Notes under the pieces: model-generated
The model's input: only the letters and a program-made list of their open reading frames with translations
Told to the model about the DNA's origin: nothing
The model's database searches: none
Translations under genes and position numbers: made by a program
Source of the DNA: an uncultured Acidobacteriota bacterium
Lineage (GTDB): Bacteria > Acidobacteriota > JAAYUB01
Assembly (NCBI GenBank): GCA_937925645.1
Contig: CALAMB010000189.1
Location: 123,569 to 187,568 of the forward strand
Reading direction: 5' to 3'
Length of the DNA: 64,000 bases
In this document: positions 1 through 8,434 of the stretch, one piece after another
Layout of the letters: every line of letters starts with the position of its first letter
Numbering within the stretch: the first letter of the stretch is position 1

Positions 1-77
1 CGCGCCAGCGCGACGGCCAGTTCCGGAAGGCCGCGCTTGTCGTGGACGCTCAGGAGGGCAGTCCGGATACGGGTCAC
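1..77 (-). CDS. purH: PurH N-terminus (IMP cyclohydrolase / AICAR formyltransferase), partial
   Basis: Only the first 25 codons lie in the window; the gene runs off the left edge. The GTG start at 77-75 is preceded by GAGGAG. The start reads MTRIRTALLSVHDK and continues with a G-x-x-E-L-A pattern. This matches the opening strand of the MGS-like IMP cyclohydrolase domain of PurH (ALISVSDKxG type), the last two steps of IMP synthesis. The start overlaps the stop of the upstream lipoprotein gene (GTGA), so the two are probably translationally coupled. With so few residues the call rests on the N-terminal motif alone. Confidence 0.7.
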   Translation of the reverse strand, partial: MTRIRTALLSVHDKRGLPELAVALA

Positions 78-901
78 GGTGAGCTCCTCTCGCCCTGTGG
101 GGGCTTTTTGGAATAGGGATAGAACGGCGTCCCGGACAGATCGCCATTGGACCTGCGCCAGCAATAAAGCCACAGATTGGCGATGTCGGTGATGGTGTGT
201 GAAAAATGCAACGACGCGAGGCCGAAAGCGGGGGACCGGTCATCGAACGCCCGGGCACTGCCGCCTTCACGGTACAGTGCCGCGACCCGTTTGGCGTAGT
301 TCCGATTGCGTTGTGCCATCTCATCCAGATAGAGGTCCGACCGGCCGTCCGGAAACAGCAGGGGCGAGTAATTGTTAAACACGGCAACGAAGCGGTGCTG
401 TTTGCGTTGGATGAAGCCGCCGAAATCGGCGAAATATGCCAGCTCGTCAGGTGACTCGGCGAACTGTTCCCAGGCGTTGTGGTCATAGACGCGCCGGGCG
501 ATGGCGCCAAATCCCTCGACGACCTCGTTAAACAGTGGCGTGTCCGACAGACGGCGGTCCATCATGGCCAGTTCGGCCACAAGCGCCGCCCGGGTGCCGG
601 ACAGATCGGCGGGCGGCGCGGATTTACGAAAACCGCTCAGCAACAGGTGCTGCCGACGCTCCATGATGTCGCGCAGCGCGGGCGGCATCAGTTTCCGGGC
701 ATAAATGACGAGCGCATCCGGGGGCGGGGAAGGTTCGGCCGGCGCCGCAAGGGCGGCCCCGGCCGCGCAGCCAGCCAGAAGCCAGGCGCAGACGCCGACC
801 ACGACAACGGCTCGCACAGCGGACCGTCGTCGGGTGTCGTGGCGGCGGGGCATCGGTTGGGTCGGGCCCGCGAGGGGCTGGTGAGGATCTTCCCTGATCA
901 T
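74..901 (-). CDS. Predicted lipoprotein of unknown function
   Basis: 275 residues. After a basic N-terminus there is a hydrophobic stretch ending in a lipobox (LLAGC, about residues 41-45), so it is probably a lipidated exported protein. The mature part is mostly helical with many aromatic and charged residues and a late HFSHTITDIANLW segment. I do not recognise a family. No ribosome binding site is clear. A candidate promoter places transcription start within a few bases of the ATG at 901, so translation may be leaderless or start at Met17 (853), which still keeps the whole signal peptide. The stop overlaps the purH start, which suggests co-expression, but a functional link to purine synthesis is not evident. 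Confidence 0.75.
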   Translation of the reverse strand: MIREDPHQPLAGPTQPMPRRHDTRRRSAVRAVVVVGVCAWLLAGCAAGAALAAPAEPSPPPDALVIYARKLMPPALRDIMERRQHLLLSGFRKSAPPADLSGTRAALVAELAMMDRRLSDTPLFNEVVEGFGAIARRVYDHNAWEQFAESPDELAYFADFGGFIQRKQHRFVAVFNNYSPLLFPDGRSDLYLDEMAQRNRNYAKRVAALYREGGSARAFDDRSPAFGLASLHFSHTITDIANLWLYCWRRSNGDLSGTPFYPYSKKPPQGERSSP

Positions 902-908
902 GCCGGTG

Positions 909-942
909 AATATAGCATAGCCAAGCGGGTAATTCCCTTCAA
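909..942 (-). promoter_or_regulatory. Candidate sigma70 promoter for the lipoprotein-purH pair
   Basis: On the minus strand TTGAAG (942-937) and TATGCT (919-914) are separated by 17 bp. It lies back to back with the forward promoter at 952-979. Predicted from sequence only. Confidence 0.4.
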
Positions 943-951
943 AAAACCACG

Positions 952-979
952 TTGAATCCCGGTGGGGTTTTGTTATAAT
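952..979 (+). promoter_or_regulatory. Candidate sigma70 promoter for the PpiD-like gene
   Basis: TTGAAT (952-957), a 16 bp spacer, then a perfect TATAAT (974-979). It lies about 50 bp before the start codon at 1027. Confidence 0.6.
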
Positions 980-1026
980 GCCGTCTTTTCGGGACTTGGA
1001 TTTCTGGTCATCGGTTGGAGGCAGGC

Positions 1027-2946
1027 ATGCTAAATTTCATCCGGGATAAGAAGGCGAACCTGAAATGGGTCCTCTGGCTGGTCATCATCGCACTCGGCGC
1101 CGGCATGGTGCTCATGTTCGTCACCACGCCGTCCGGTGGTGGCGAAGTGGAGATGGGCAATTATATCGCCAAGGTGGGCGACAGTGAAATAACCATCAAT
1201 TCCTACCGCTCCAACTTGCTGACGGTCCTCAATATGATGGGGCCCGAGGCCCGGCGGGATGACAAAATGATCCGGCAGTATGGCAACATGGTGCTGGGGC
1301 AGATGATCCGAACCGTGGTGTTGTCGCAGGAAGCGGCCCGAAACGGCTTCACCGTGTCGGACGAAGAGGTAATGAACAGCATCGTCAACAGCCAGGGTTT
1401 CAATATTGATGGAAATTTCATCGGCACCGAAGAGTACAAGACCAACCTCAAGCGGCTGGGCATTTCCCCGGAAGAGTACGAAGCCAATGTCCGGCGAAGC
1501 CTGCTGAGCCAGAAACTGCAGGATTTTCTATCCAGCACGGCGGCCCTTTCCGAAGCGGAAATCCAGGCCAAGTATGTGGAAGAGCAGGACAAGGCGAAAA
1601 TCCGCTATGTCGCCTGGGGAGAGTACGCCTATGCCTCCAAGGTCCAGTACAACGACGCGGCCGCCCGGAAGTATTACGAAGCGAACAAAACCAACTATAA
1701 AATCGATGAGACCCGCCAGTTCAAATATCTGATTCTGGACACCAACAAGCTGGCGGCGGCGCTGGCGGCGGCCGTGACCGACGCGGAGATTCGCGCCGAA
1801 TACGAGGCTAACCGCGACGAGCGTTATCAGGAGATGGTGCGCGCCTCGCATGTCCTGATCAAGGTGCCGGAAAACGCCTCTCCGGCCGAAGCGGAGCTGT
1901 TGCGACAGAAAGCCGCAACCGTCCGGGAGCTGGCCCTGCGCCCGGGGGCCGATTTCGCCAAGCTGGCCGAGCAGTATTCCGAAGATGAGGGATCGGCCAA
2001 ACGCGGCGGGGATCTGAACTTCTTTCCCCGCAACCGCATGGTCAAGGAGTTCGAGGATGCGACGTTTGCCCTCACCAAGGGCCAGATATCCGAAGTGATC
2101 AAGTCCCAGTTCGGTTATCACATCATCCAGTGCACCGACCGGCGCGATTTCGATTTCTACCGCTCGGTCATCGCCCGCAACCTGAGCCGGACCAAGGCGG
2201 AACAGCAGCTGCAGGGCACCGCCCAACAAGCGCTGCAGAAAGCCCGCGAGAACAAGAATCTCGAAGCGGTTGCCAAAGAGTTCGGCGGTACCGTGGAACA
2301 GTCCGAACCGTTCAACAAAAGCCAACCCGACTATTCGTTGGGCCTGCCGCCTGACAAAATCGACGAGCTGCTGGCATTGAAGCTGAATGAGGTGGGTGAA
2401 CTCCAGCAGACCAGCCGGGGTTTCCTGATCCCGCAACTGGTGAAAATCATTCCGCCGCACGTTCAAGGGTTCGACAAGGTTAAAGTGCAGGTGGACCGCG
2501 ACTACCGGACCGCCAAAGCCCGGGAGCTGGCTGCCGCGGACGCCCGCGCGTTCCTGGCCGAGCTCAAGGTTTCGGGTGATCTGGACAAGACCGCCGCCAA
2601 ATACAAGCTCACTGTCCAGACTTCGGAATTGTTCAACGCCTCCGGATCCATTTCGAGCCAGTTGGGCGCATCACCGGCCCTGGCGCTGGAAGCGCTTCGC
2701 CTCGAACCGAACGGCGTGGGTGGACCGGTATCGGTGCGCGACAACCAGGTGGTTTTCCAGGTCATGGAACGCGTCAAACCCGATCTCGCCCAGTTGACCG
2801 CCGAGCGGAGCGCGATGGTCGACAAGTTGCTGGGTGAAAAACGCCGCCAGCTCACGGATGCGCTGCTGAACTCCCTGGTCAAGCGGTATCAGGATGACAA
2901 GCTGATCCAGGTGAACCAGCCGCTGCTCGATCGGATTCTGAGTTAA
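1027..2946 (+). CDS. PpiD-like membrane-anchored periplasmic peptidyl-prolyl isomerase/chaperone
   Basis: 639 residues. A short cytoplasmic N-terminus (MLNFIRDKKANLKW) is followed by one membrane segment (about 14-36), then a SurA-N/PpiD-like helical chaperone domain (about 45-190). A parvulin (PPIC) domain follows at about 270-373, with the typical RASHVLIK opening, GGDLNFF and FGYHIIQ segments. A second helical region fills the C-terminus. The length matches PpiD (about 620). Such proteins assist folding of newly exported outer-membrane and periplasmic proteins. I chose ATG 1027 because GGAGG lies 5 bp upstream; an in-frame TTG at 1015 is less likely. A hairpin terminator follows, so it is probably monocistronic. 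Confidence 0.9.
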   Translation: MLNFIRDKKANLKWVLWLVIIALGAGMVLMFVTTPSGGGEVEMGNYIAKVGDSEITINSYRSNLLTVLNMMGPEARRDDKMIRQYGNMVLGQMIRTVVLSQEAARNGFTVSDEEVMNSIVNSQGFNIDGNFIGTEEYKTNLKRLGISPEEYEANVRRSLLSQKLQDFLSSTAALSEAEIQAKYVEEQDKAKIRYVAWGEYAYASKVQYNDAAARKYYEANKTNYKIDETRQFKYLILDTNKLAAALAAAVTDAEIRAEYEANRDERYQEMVRASHVLIKVPENASPAEAELLRQKAATVRELALRPGADFAKLAEQYSEDEGSAKRGGDLNFFPRNRMVKEFEDATFALTKGQISEVIKSQFGYHIIQCTDRRDFDFYRSVIARNLSRTKAEQQLQGTAQQALQKARENKNLEAVAKEFGGTVEQSEPFNKSQPDYSLGLPPDKIDELLALKLNEVGELQQTSRGFLIPQLVKIIPPHVQGFDKVKVQVDRDYRTAKARELAAADARAFLAELKVSGDLDKTAAKYKLTVQTSELFNASGSISSQLGASPALALEALRLEPNGVGGPVSVRDNQVVFQVMERVKPDLAQLTAERSAMVDKLLGEKRRQLTDALLNSLVKRYQDDKLIQVNQPLLDRILS

Positions 2947-2967
2947 AACAGAAAGATCAGATGTTCA

Positions 2968-2998
2968 ATCGCCGGGGCGCCGCCCCGGCGATTTTCAT
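2968..2998 (+). terminator. Intrinsic terminator after the PpiD-like gene
   Basis: An 11 bp GC-rich stem (2968-2978 with 2982-2992) and 3-base loop, followed by a short T-rich tail (TTTTCATTT). Confidence 0.7.
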
Positions 2999-3034
2999 TT
3001 CATCCGGGCGTGGTGCTCGTCTTCTGACCGCCGA

Positions 3035-3063
3035 TTGATCGGCTTGAGGCGGTGTGTTATAGT
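3035..3063 (+). promoter_or_regulatory. Candidate sigma70 promoter for the FxLYD-like protein and downstream genes
   Basis: TTGATC (3035-3040), 17 bp, TATAGT (3058-3063), about 40 bp upstream of the start at 3104. Confidence 0.55.
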
Positions 3064-3103
3064 GAGCCAAGCTCCACCGCCTTTAGACGCCACGGGAGGA
3101 AAC

Positions 3104-3625
3104 ATGCCGGAACCGCCTGAGCTGTTCAGCGCGGCGACAGAGAAGCGACCTTTCCCCTGGAAACGGTTCTGGCTCATTATTTTAGCCGCGGCCGTGGTCA
3201 CGGCGGTGGTGGCCGCCATCCTGATCGCTCAAAAAACGGGACCCAAATATCGGGAAGGACGCACCCTCCATACCGGCGTGCTGCGGGAGGGCGAGCCCGG
3301 TTTCCCAAACTACCTGCCGTACTTGAAGATTATCAACGCCGGAGGGATGGTGTCCGAAAACCTCCTGGGGGGCCAGCAGGCGGTGGTTGCGGGAACCTTG
3401 ATCAACCAGGGAAACCGTCTGGTCGAAGTGGTTGAAATCCAGGCGTCGCTGTATGATGCCCAAGACCAGTTGATTCAGCAATTCGTCAAGACACCCATCC
3501 AGCCGGAGTTTCCCCTTCAACCCATGGAGATGCGCAAGTTCAGCCTGTGGGTGGAGCCATTCCCGGCCCAGTGGCTGACGGGCCGCATCGAAGTCGAGAT
3601 CCATGGATACCGAGTACGTCGATAA
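3104..3625 (+). CDS. Membrane-anchored protein with FxLYD-like beta-sandwich domain
   Basis: 173 residues. A short N-terminus (MPEPPELFSAATEK) precedes one strong membrane segment (about 24-46). An exported domain follows with the pattern VAGTLINQGNR...VEIQASLYDAQDQL...PMEMRKFSLWVEP. This resembles the FxLYD-type sandwich seen in many anchored envelope proteins: a loss-or-gain-of-contact strand, a (F/S)LYD strand and a late F-x-L strand. Function unknown. ATG 3104 is chosen because GGGAGGA lies 4-5 bp upstream; the frame is open further upstream. It precedes the HEAT/cyclophilin lipoprotein by 51 bp and may share its transcript. Confidence 0.75.
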   Translation: MPEPPELFSAATEKRPFPWKRFWLIILAAAVVTAVVAAILIAQKTGPKYREGRTLHTGVLREGEPGFPNYLPYLKIINAGGMVSENLLGGQQAVVAGTLINQGNRLVEVVEIQASLYDAQDQLIQQFVKTPIQPEFPLQPMEMRKFSLWVEPFPAQWLTGRIEVEIHGYRVRR

Positions 3626-3676
3626 TCGGCCGTCCGCCCGGGCGGCCTTGATCCCAGACAGGCAGAAGGAACACGA

Positions 3677-5806
3677 ATGAAGCGCATTAGCCTTTGTTCC
3701 GTGGCGCTGCTCGGGAGCGTCTGGCTGCTAACCGGTTGCTCCAAAGAAGCCGCGGAGAAAAAACGCATCGAGACGGAGGTGCGGATCATCCAGTGCGAAG
3801 CCGGCCGGTGGGGCGGCGCCGATGACTTTCTGACGCGGTTGTTTCTGGACCGCGCCCAGGAATCCGCAATGCGCCGGCGCGCGGCCATGGCGATGGGCCG
3901 CATTGGTCAACCGGCATTCATTCCGTCGCTGCGGCAAACGTTGAATGACGCGGATGCGGAATTGCGGGCGACCACCCTGCTGGCCATCGGCGAGATCCTC
4001 GACGCGGAGAACACGGCACTGTACGGCACGGTACCGGACCCGGAGGTGATTGACGCCATCCATCGGTGTCTGACCGATCCGGCGGCGATCGTGCGCGCCC
4101 GGGCCGTGGAGGCGTTGGGCAAAACGGGCCGTCAAGAATTTATGCCCGCTCCGGAGGCGATCGCGCCGAATCCGGACCAGCTGGAAGAGGAAACCCGGCA
4201 ATTCTACGCCCGGGAATGGATCAAAGCCACCGCCCGGGTGGAACAGGCGGCGGCGGTCCCGGCCATGATCCGACTGCTCGCGAGCCCGGTGGGCGGGACG
4301 GCGGCGCGGATGCTGGCCCGCCTGGCCCGACGCCGATCCCTGACACTCGAGCTGCCGGCGGAACGGCTGACAGCGATGCTTCGAAACCCTGATCCCCTGC
4401 TCCGAGCAGGCGGACTGGATCTGGCGCCGTTTGTCCAGCCGTCGCCGAATGCTGCTGCCCTGGCGGCGCTGCTGGCCGATCCGGACCATGGTGTTCGCCT
4501 CCATGCGCTGGGCGCACTGGGCCGGCTGAAAACAGCCGCCGCCGCGGCCGCCATCATCAGCCATGGCGAGTCGATTCTCACGCGTCCCGAGCTCAAGGGC
4601 AGAGTCCGTGACGCGTACTTGTGGAAAGAGCTGGAGGCGGCGGTCAACGCCCTCGGTCAGGCCGGCGACCCGGCGGGCCGGACCGCGGTCCGGCGGTGGA
4701 TGGAGGTGGACGGTTTTCTGGCAGCGCGAGGCTTCCAGGCGCTGGTGGCTGGCGATCCGGCCACACCGATGCCGGTGCTGTCGGATGTCGCGCCGCTGGG
4801 CAACCAATCCGCGGCGTCACACTGGATTCAGGCGGCGGCCGCCAGTCAGGATCCGGCGGCGCTCGCCTGGTTGCGGGAGTTGGAATTGGGGCAGCGCCCC
4901 GATGGCTGGCGTGGAGATTGGGTGACCGGCGCCCGGTCGTTCTACGTGGCCCGATTGTTGGATGCCGCGCCAGACGCGCCAGGCGAAACGCTGCGCCTGT
5001 TGGCGGATTCTGATCCGTTTGTGCAGGCCGCCGCACTGGACTGGCTCCACGAAAAGGTCCCGGCGCTGGATGAGAAACAGGCGGAAGCGGTACGCGCCCT
5101 CGTCGCCAAGCGGCTCACGGGCGATGCGGCGGATCCGCTGATCTCAGCGGTGCCCCTGCTGTCGCGAGCCGGCGAGCAAGGACGCGGTCTGCTGAATCAG
5201 CTGTTGAAATCGAAGTTTTACCCGGTACGCATGCGGGCCGCTTTGGCTTTGAAACAACTGGGCGACCCGGATCCGTTCGCGCGGATTGTCCCCATGCCAA
5301 CGGCGCCGGCTGATTTTTACCGAAATTTCCTGAAACGTGGCCGGTACGGTTGCCAGGTGGAAATCCGGACCAACAAGGGTTCCTTTTTCCTTGAACTGTT
5401 TAGAAACGACGCTCCGTTGACATGCATGAATTTTCTCAGCCTGGCCGGCGAACGGTATTACAACGGCATCGCGATCCATCGGGTAGTCCCCGATTTTGTG
5501 GTCCAGGCCGGCTGCCCGCTGGGCACCGGCAACGGCGGTCCCGGTTACGCGATTCCGTGCGAGATCAGCTCGCTGGTTTATGACCGTGGCATGGTGGGCA
5601 TGGCCCTGTCCGGCCGCGACACCGGCGGGAGCCAGTTCTTCGTAACGCTTTCACCCCAGCCGCACCTGGATGGCGGTTACACCATCTTCGCCCGGATTTC
5701 GGGGGGCATGGATGTGGTGGACAATCTGATTGAAGGCGACCGGATCGAAGGGATCGAGATTTTTTGGGATATCCCGTGGGAAGAAAAACGGCCCCTCAAA
5801 ATCTGA
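3677..5806 (+). CDS. HEAT-repeat lipoprotein fused to a cyclophilin-type peptidyl-prolyl isomerase
   Basis: 709 residues. A signal peptide ends in a lipobox (WLLTGC, Cys at about 21). Residues about 50-545 form repeated Ala/Leu-rich helical pairs with Asp-Pro turns (for example LLADPDHGVRLHALGALGRL), typical of HEAT repeats. Residues about 555-709 are a cyclophilin domain: the FLELFRNDAPLTCMNFLSLA start, IAIHRVVPDFVVQAGCP, the SGRDTGGSQFFVT core and HLDGGYTIFARISGGMDVV. The catalytic-type Arg and Gln-Phe positions are present. It is probably an envelope folding factor that uses the HEAT solenoid to hold a client. AGAAGGA precedes the ATG. Its 3' end overlaps rsmE. Confidence 0.9.
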   Translation: MKRISLCSVALLGSVWLLTGCSKEAAEKKRIETEVRIIQCEAGRWGGADDFLTRLFLDRAQESAMRRRAAMAMGRIGQPAFIPSLRQTLNDADAELRATTLLAIGEILDAENTALYGTVPDPEVIDAIHRCLTDPAAIVRARAVEALGKTGRQEFMPAPEAIAPNPDQLEEETRQFYAREWIKATARVEQAAAVPAMIRLLASPVGGTAARMLARLARRRSLTLELPAERLTAMLRNPDPLLRAGGLDLAPFVQPSPNAAALAALLADPDHGVRLHALGALGRLKTAAAAAAIISHGESILTRPELKGRVRDAYLWKELEAAVNALGQAGDPAGRTAVRRWMEVDGFLAARGFQALVAGDPATPMPVLSDVAPLGNQSAASHWIQAAAASQDPAALAWLRELELGQRPDGWRGDWVTGARSFYVARLLDAAPDAPGETLRLLADSDPFVQAAALDWLHEKVPALDEKQAEAVRALVAKRLTGDAADPLISAVPLLSRAGEQGRGLLNQLLKSKFYPVRMRAALALKQLGDPDPFARIVPMPTAPADFYRNFLKRGRYGCQVEIRTNKGSFFLELFRNDAPLTCMNFLSLAGERYYNGIAIHRVVPDFVVQAGCPLGTGNGGPGYAIPCEISSLVYDRGMVGMALSGRDTGGSQFFVTLSPQPHLDGGYTIFARISGGMDVVDNLIEGDRIEGIEIFWDIPWEEKRPLKI

Positions 5807-6546
5807 CGCGCAGCCGGACTATCCGCGTATTTGTGGAAGCTGGCACCCCCGGACAGGAGATCCGGTTGGAGGCCGATGAAGTTCGGCACCTGTTCCGGGT
5901 GCTCCGGTTGCGGGCCGGAGCCCACGTGACGGGTTTTGACAGCGAAGGACGGGAATACCCGGGCGTGCTGTCTGCGCTGGATGCGCACTCCGGTTGGTTG
6001 CACGTCCTGCAGGAAGTGATTGTCCCCCCGCCTGAACCACCCGAAATCTGTCTGGCCCTGGCGTTGATTCGGCCCGACGCTTTTGAGTGGGCCATCCAGA
6101 AGGCCACGGAACTGGGTGCGGACCGGCTGTTGCCGCTGGTGGCCGACCACTGCTCGCGGGCGGACACGCGCGATTGCGCCCCCCGCCGCCGGGTTCGCTG
6201 GGAGCGGATTGCCAGGGAAAGCCTCAAGCAATGCCGTCGGAACCACCGGCTGCAAATCGCCGAACCGATGTCCTCCCGGGATCTGCTGGGAGTTTCACCC
6301 GGCGGCGAGGCCTGGCTCTGCCAACCGGCCGACGATGGCGCCATGGCTGCGGAGGCGGCGACCGGCCAACGGCCGGACCGGGTGGTTGTCGCAGTGGGTC
6401 CAGAAGGCGGCTGGAGCGAGGACGAGATCCGTGTCGCTCGAGCGGCGGGCTTCCGGCCCTGTCGTTTAGGGGGCCTCGTGCTCAGAGCCGAAACCGCGGC
6501 ACTGGCGGCGTTGGCGCTGGTGATGAATCGGTGGCGGTGGCGGTGA
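5776..6546 (+). CDS. rsmE: 16S rRNA (uracil-1498-N3)-methyltransferase RsmE
   Basis: About 256 residues. It has the N-terminal PUA-like domain (RHLFRVLRLRAG) and the C-terminal SPOUT knot with VGPEGGWSEDEI and a LGGLVLRAETAA tail. These are the SAM-binding signatures of RsmE, which methylates U1498 of 16S rRNA. The start is uncertain. The coding frame overlaps the end of the HEAT/cyclophilin gene; GTG 5776 and TTG 5764 are the only conventional starts close to the conserved IRVFV segment. The overlap suggests translational coupling. Confidence 0.9.
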   Translation: MGRKTAPQNLTRSRTIRVFVEAGTPGQEIRLEADEVRHLFRVLRLRAGAHVTGFDSEGREYPGVLSALDAHSGWLHVLQEVIVPPPEPPEICLALALIRPDAFEWAIQKATELGADRLLPLVADHCSRADTRDCAPRRRVRWERIARESLKQCRRNHRLQIAEPMSSRDLLGVSPGGEAWLCQPADDGAMAAEAATGQRPDRVVVAVGPEGGWSEDEIRVARAAGFRPCRLGGLVLRAETAALAALALVMNRWRWR

Positions 6547-6574
6547 TGCGATATTGCAGCGGAGGAGAACAAAC

Positions 6575-7222
6575 ATGATGTGGCGAGTGTTGCTGTTGTT
6601 GGGGATGTTGGCGGGACTTGCCGGTGCCCAGGAGACGGCTTCCCCGCCTGACGGTTCCGCCGTCGCGCCGGCCAAACGGGAACTGGTGCTGCAGATTATC
6701 GCCATCATCGAGCCGGCCAAACTCAACGGCGAAATTGAAACGGCCCTCATCGCGGATCTGGAGCGGCGCTATCCCCAGATTCTGGAACAGGTGGTCCCGG
6801 GTCTCACCCGGCCGGAGGACGAACCGGGGAGAGAAGCCCATGACCGGGCGGTCACCGAAAGTTTTCAGCGCGTCGCCAAACGTTTTCGGGAGCTGTACGT
6901 GGAACGGATTCAAATCGCCCGGATTCTTGAAGAAATCTACGTGCCCTTGTATGATAGATATTACACGGACGCGGAACTCCAGGACCTCCTCGCCTTCTAC
7001 CGGACGCCCACGGGCGGCAAGACATTGCGCATCATGACCCAGTTGGTCCAGGAAGCCATGGATGGATCCAATGCCCTGCTGATGCCCCGGCTGTTGGGAA
7101 TTCTTCAGGAGGTCATGGAAGAGGAAAAGGCCGCGTGGCCAAAGCCCGAAGCGCCCCAGGACCAGGCACCGGAGGACGCGCCGGAGAATCCGCCGCCGCC
7201 CGCTGCGGGCAGCCATTCATGA
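6575..7222 (+). CDS. Exported DUF2059-like protein
   Basis: 215 residues. It has a clear signal peptide (MMWRVLLLLGMLAGLAGAQ) and an acidic helical body. The segment LYDRYYTDAELQDLLAFYRT followed by GKTL matches the DUF2059 core (Y...F...EL..L..FY.SP.G.K). The C-terminus is rich in Pro, Ala and Glu. Function of the family is unknown. ATG 6575 is chosen because GGAGGAG lies 7 bp upstream. Its stop overlaps an ATG in frame with the next gene (TelA-like), so the two are probably one transcript with rsmE. Confidence 0.75.
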   Translation: MMWRVLLLLGMLAGLAGAQETASPPDGSAVAPAKRELVLQIIAIIEPAKLNGEIETALIADLERRYPQILEQVVPGLTRPEDEPGREAHDRAVTESFQRVAKRFRELYVERIQIARILEEIYVPLYDRYYTDAELQDLLAFYRTPTGGKTLRIMTQLVQEAMDGSNALLMPRLLGILQEVMEEEKAAWPKPEAPQDQAPEDAPENPPPPAAGSHS

Positions 7223-7239
7223 ATCGAGAGGTGAGGATT

Positions 7240-8322
7240 ATGGAACCACAACCCGCCACTGTGCCCGAGGCGCCGGAACAGGCCGTCCAATTGTCGGAAC
7301 ACGACCGGGAGCGGATCGACGCAATCAAACGCCAGACCGACTTGAGTCAGAACCAGGCCGTCCTCCAATTCGGTGTGGATGTTCAAGGCAAGATTTCGCA
7401 TTTTGCCGATCAGGTGCTCGGCGAGGTGCGGGCCAAGGACGCCGGAGCGGTCGGTGACATGCTCACCGATCTCCTCCTGCACGTGAAGTCGGTCAAGGTC
7501 CACCGGCTGGCCGAAGGACCGGGATTTCTGGCCTCCCTGCCGCTTGTGGGCGGTTTATTCGACCGGATCAAACGGTTCATGGCTGAATACCAGTCGCTCA
7601 GCACCCAGATCGACCGGATCACCGGTCATCTCGACAAGGCCCGGAACCAGCTGCTGCAGGATGTGGCGTTGCTGGACAAGCTGTTCGAGCAGAACGTGCT
7701 CCACTTCAAGGACCTCGAGATCTACATCCAGGCGGGCGAAGAAAAGCTGGCCGACTTCCATCGGACCATCTTGTCTGAAGCGCGGGCGAAGGCCGCGAGC
7801 AGCGGCGATCCCATCGACATCCAGCGCGCCGACGATCTGGGCCGGCTGGCCAACCGCTTCGAAAAACGGCTCCACGACCTGAAGCTGAGCAAGATGGTGT
7901 CGCTCCAGACGCTGCCGCAGATCCGGCTGGTCCAGGCCGGCAACCAGGAGCTGGCCGAGAAGATTCAGAGCTCCATCCTCAATACGATCCCTCTGTGGAA
8001 AAACCAGATGGTCATCGCCGTCGGGTTGATCCGCCAGAAAAAGGCGCTCGAGCTGCAACGCGAAGTGTCCGCGACGACGGACGAGCTGCTTCGCCGAAAC
8101 GCCGAACTGCTCAAGGAGAGCACGGTAGAAATCGCCAAAGAGGCGGAGAAGGGGATCGTCGACGTGGAGACCGTCCGCAAGGTCAACACCGACCTGATCA
8201 CGACCATCGAAGAAGTGATCCGGATCCAGCGCGAAGGCCGCAGCCGGCGCCAGACAGCCGAGCAGGAGCTCGGCCGCCTGGAGCAGGAACTCAAGGAAAA
8301 ACTGGCCGCCGCCGGCAAATAG
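7240..8322 (+). CDS. TelA/YaaN family protein (toxic-anion resistance type)
   Basis: 360 residues, nearly all helical with long coiled-coil stretches and no signal peptide or membrane segment. The order of motifs fits the TelA family (PF05816): SLPLVGGLFDRIKRF, the HLDKARNQLLQDVALLDKL coil, then a late IPLWKNQMVIAVGLIRQKKA. The family was named for tellurite resistance, but its molecular role is unclear; many members probably act in envelope stress. ATG 7240 has GAGGTGAGG just upstream. An alternative ATG at 7219 overlaps the previous stop. The previous gene encodes an exported DUF2059 protein. Confidence 0.8.
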   Translation: MEPQPATVPEAPEQAVQLSEHDRERIDAIKRQTDLSQNQAVLQFGVDVQGKISHFADQVLGEVRAKDAGAVGDMLTDLLLHVKSVKVHRLAEGPGFLASLPLVGGLFDRIKRFMAEYQSLSTQIDRITGHLDKARNQLLQDVALLDKLFEQNVLHFKDLEIYIQAGEEKLADFHRTILSEARAKAASSGDPIDIQRADDLGRLANRFEKRLHDLKLSKMVSLQTLPQIRLVQAGNQELAEKIQSSILNTIPLWKNQMVIAVGLIRQKKALELQREVSATTDELLRRNAELLKESTVEIAKEAEKGIVDVETVRKVNTDLITTIEEVIRIQREGRSRRQTAEQELGRLEQELKEKLAAAGK

Positions 8323-8434
8323 ACCGCGCCCGGGGCGCGGCGTCGACTGATGTTGCGCCGCCTCCGGAGGCAGGCGAGCTGCTCCCGGTCGCGGTGTCCG
8401 AAACCGCCTGCAACCATCCAGCAGCCCGAGAAAA

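Noticed and set aside
8324-8340. GC-rich hairpin after the TelA-like gene
   Set aside because: 7 bp stem with no T-tract; not enough for a terminator.
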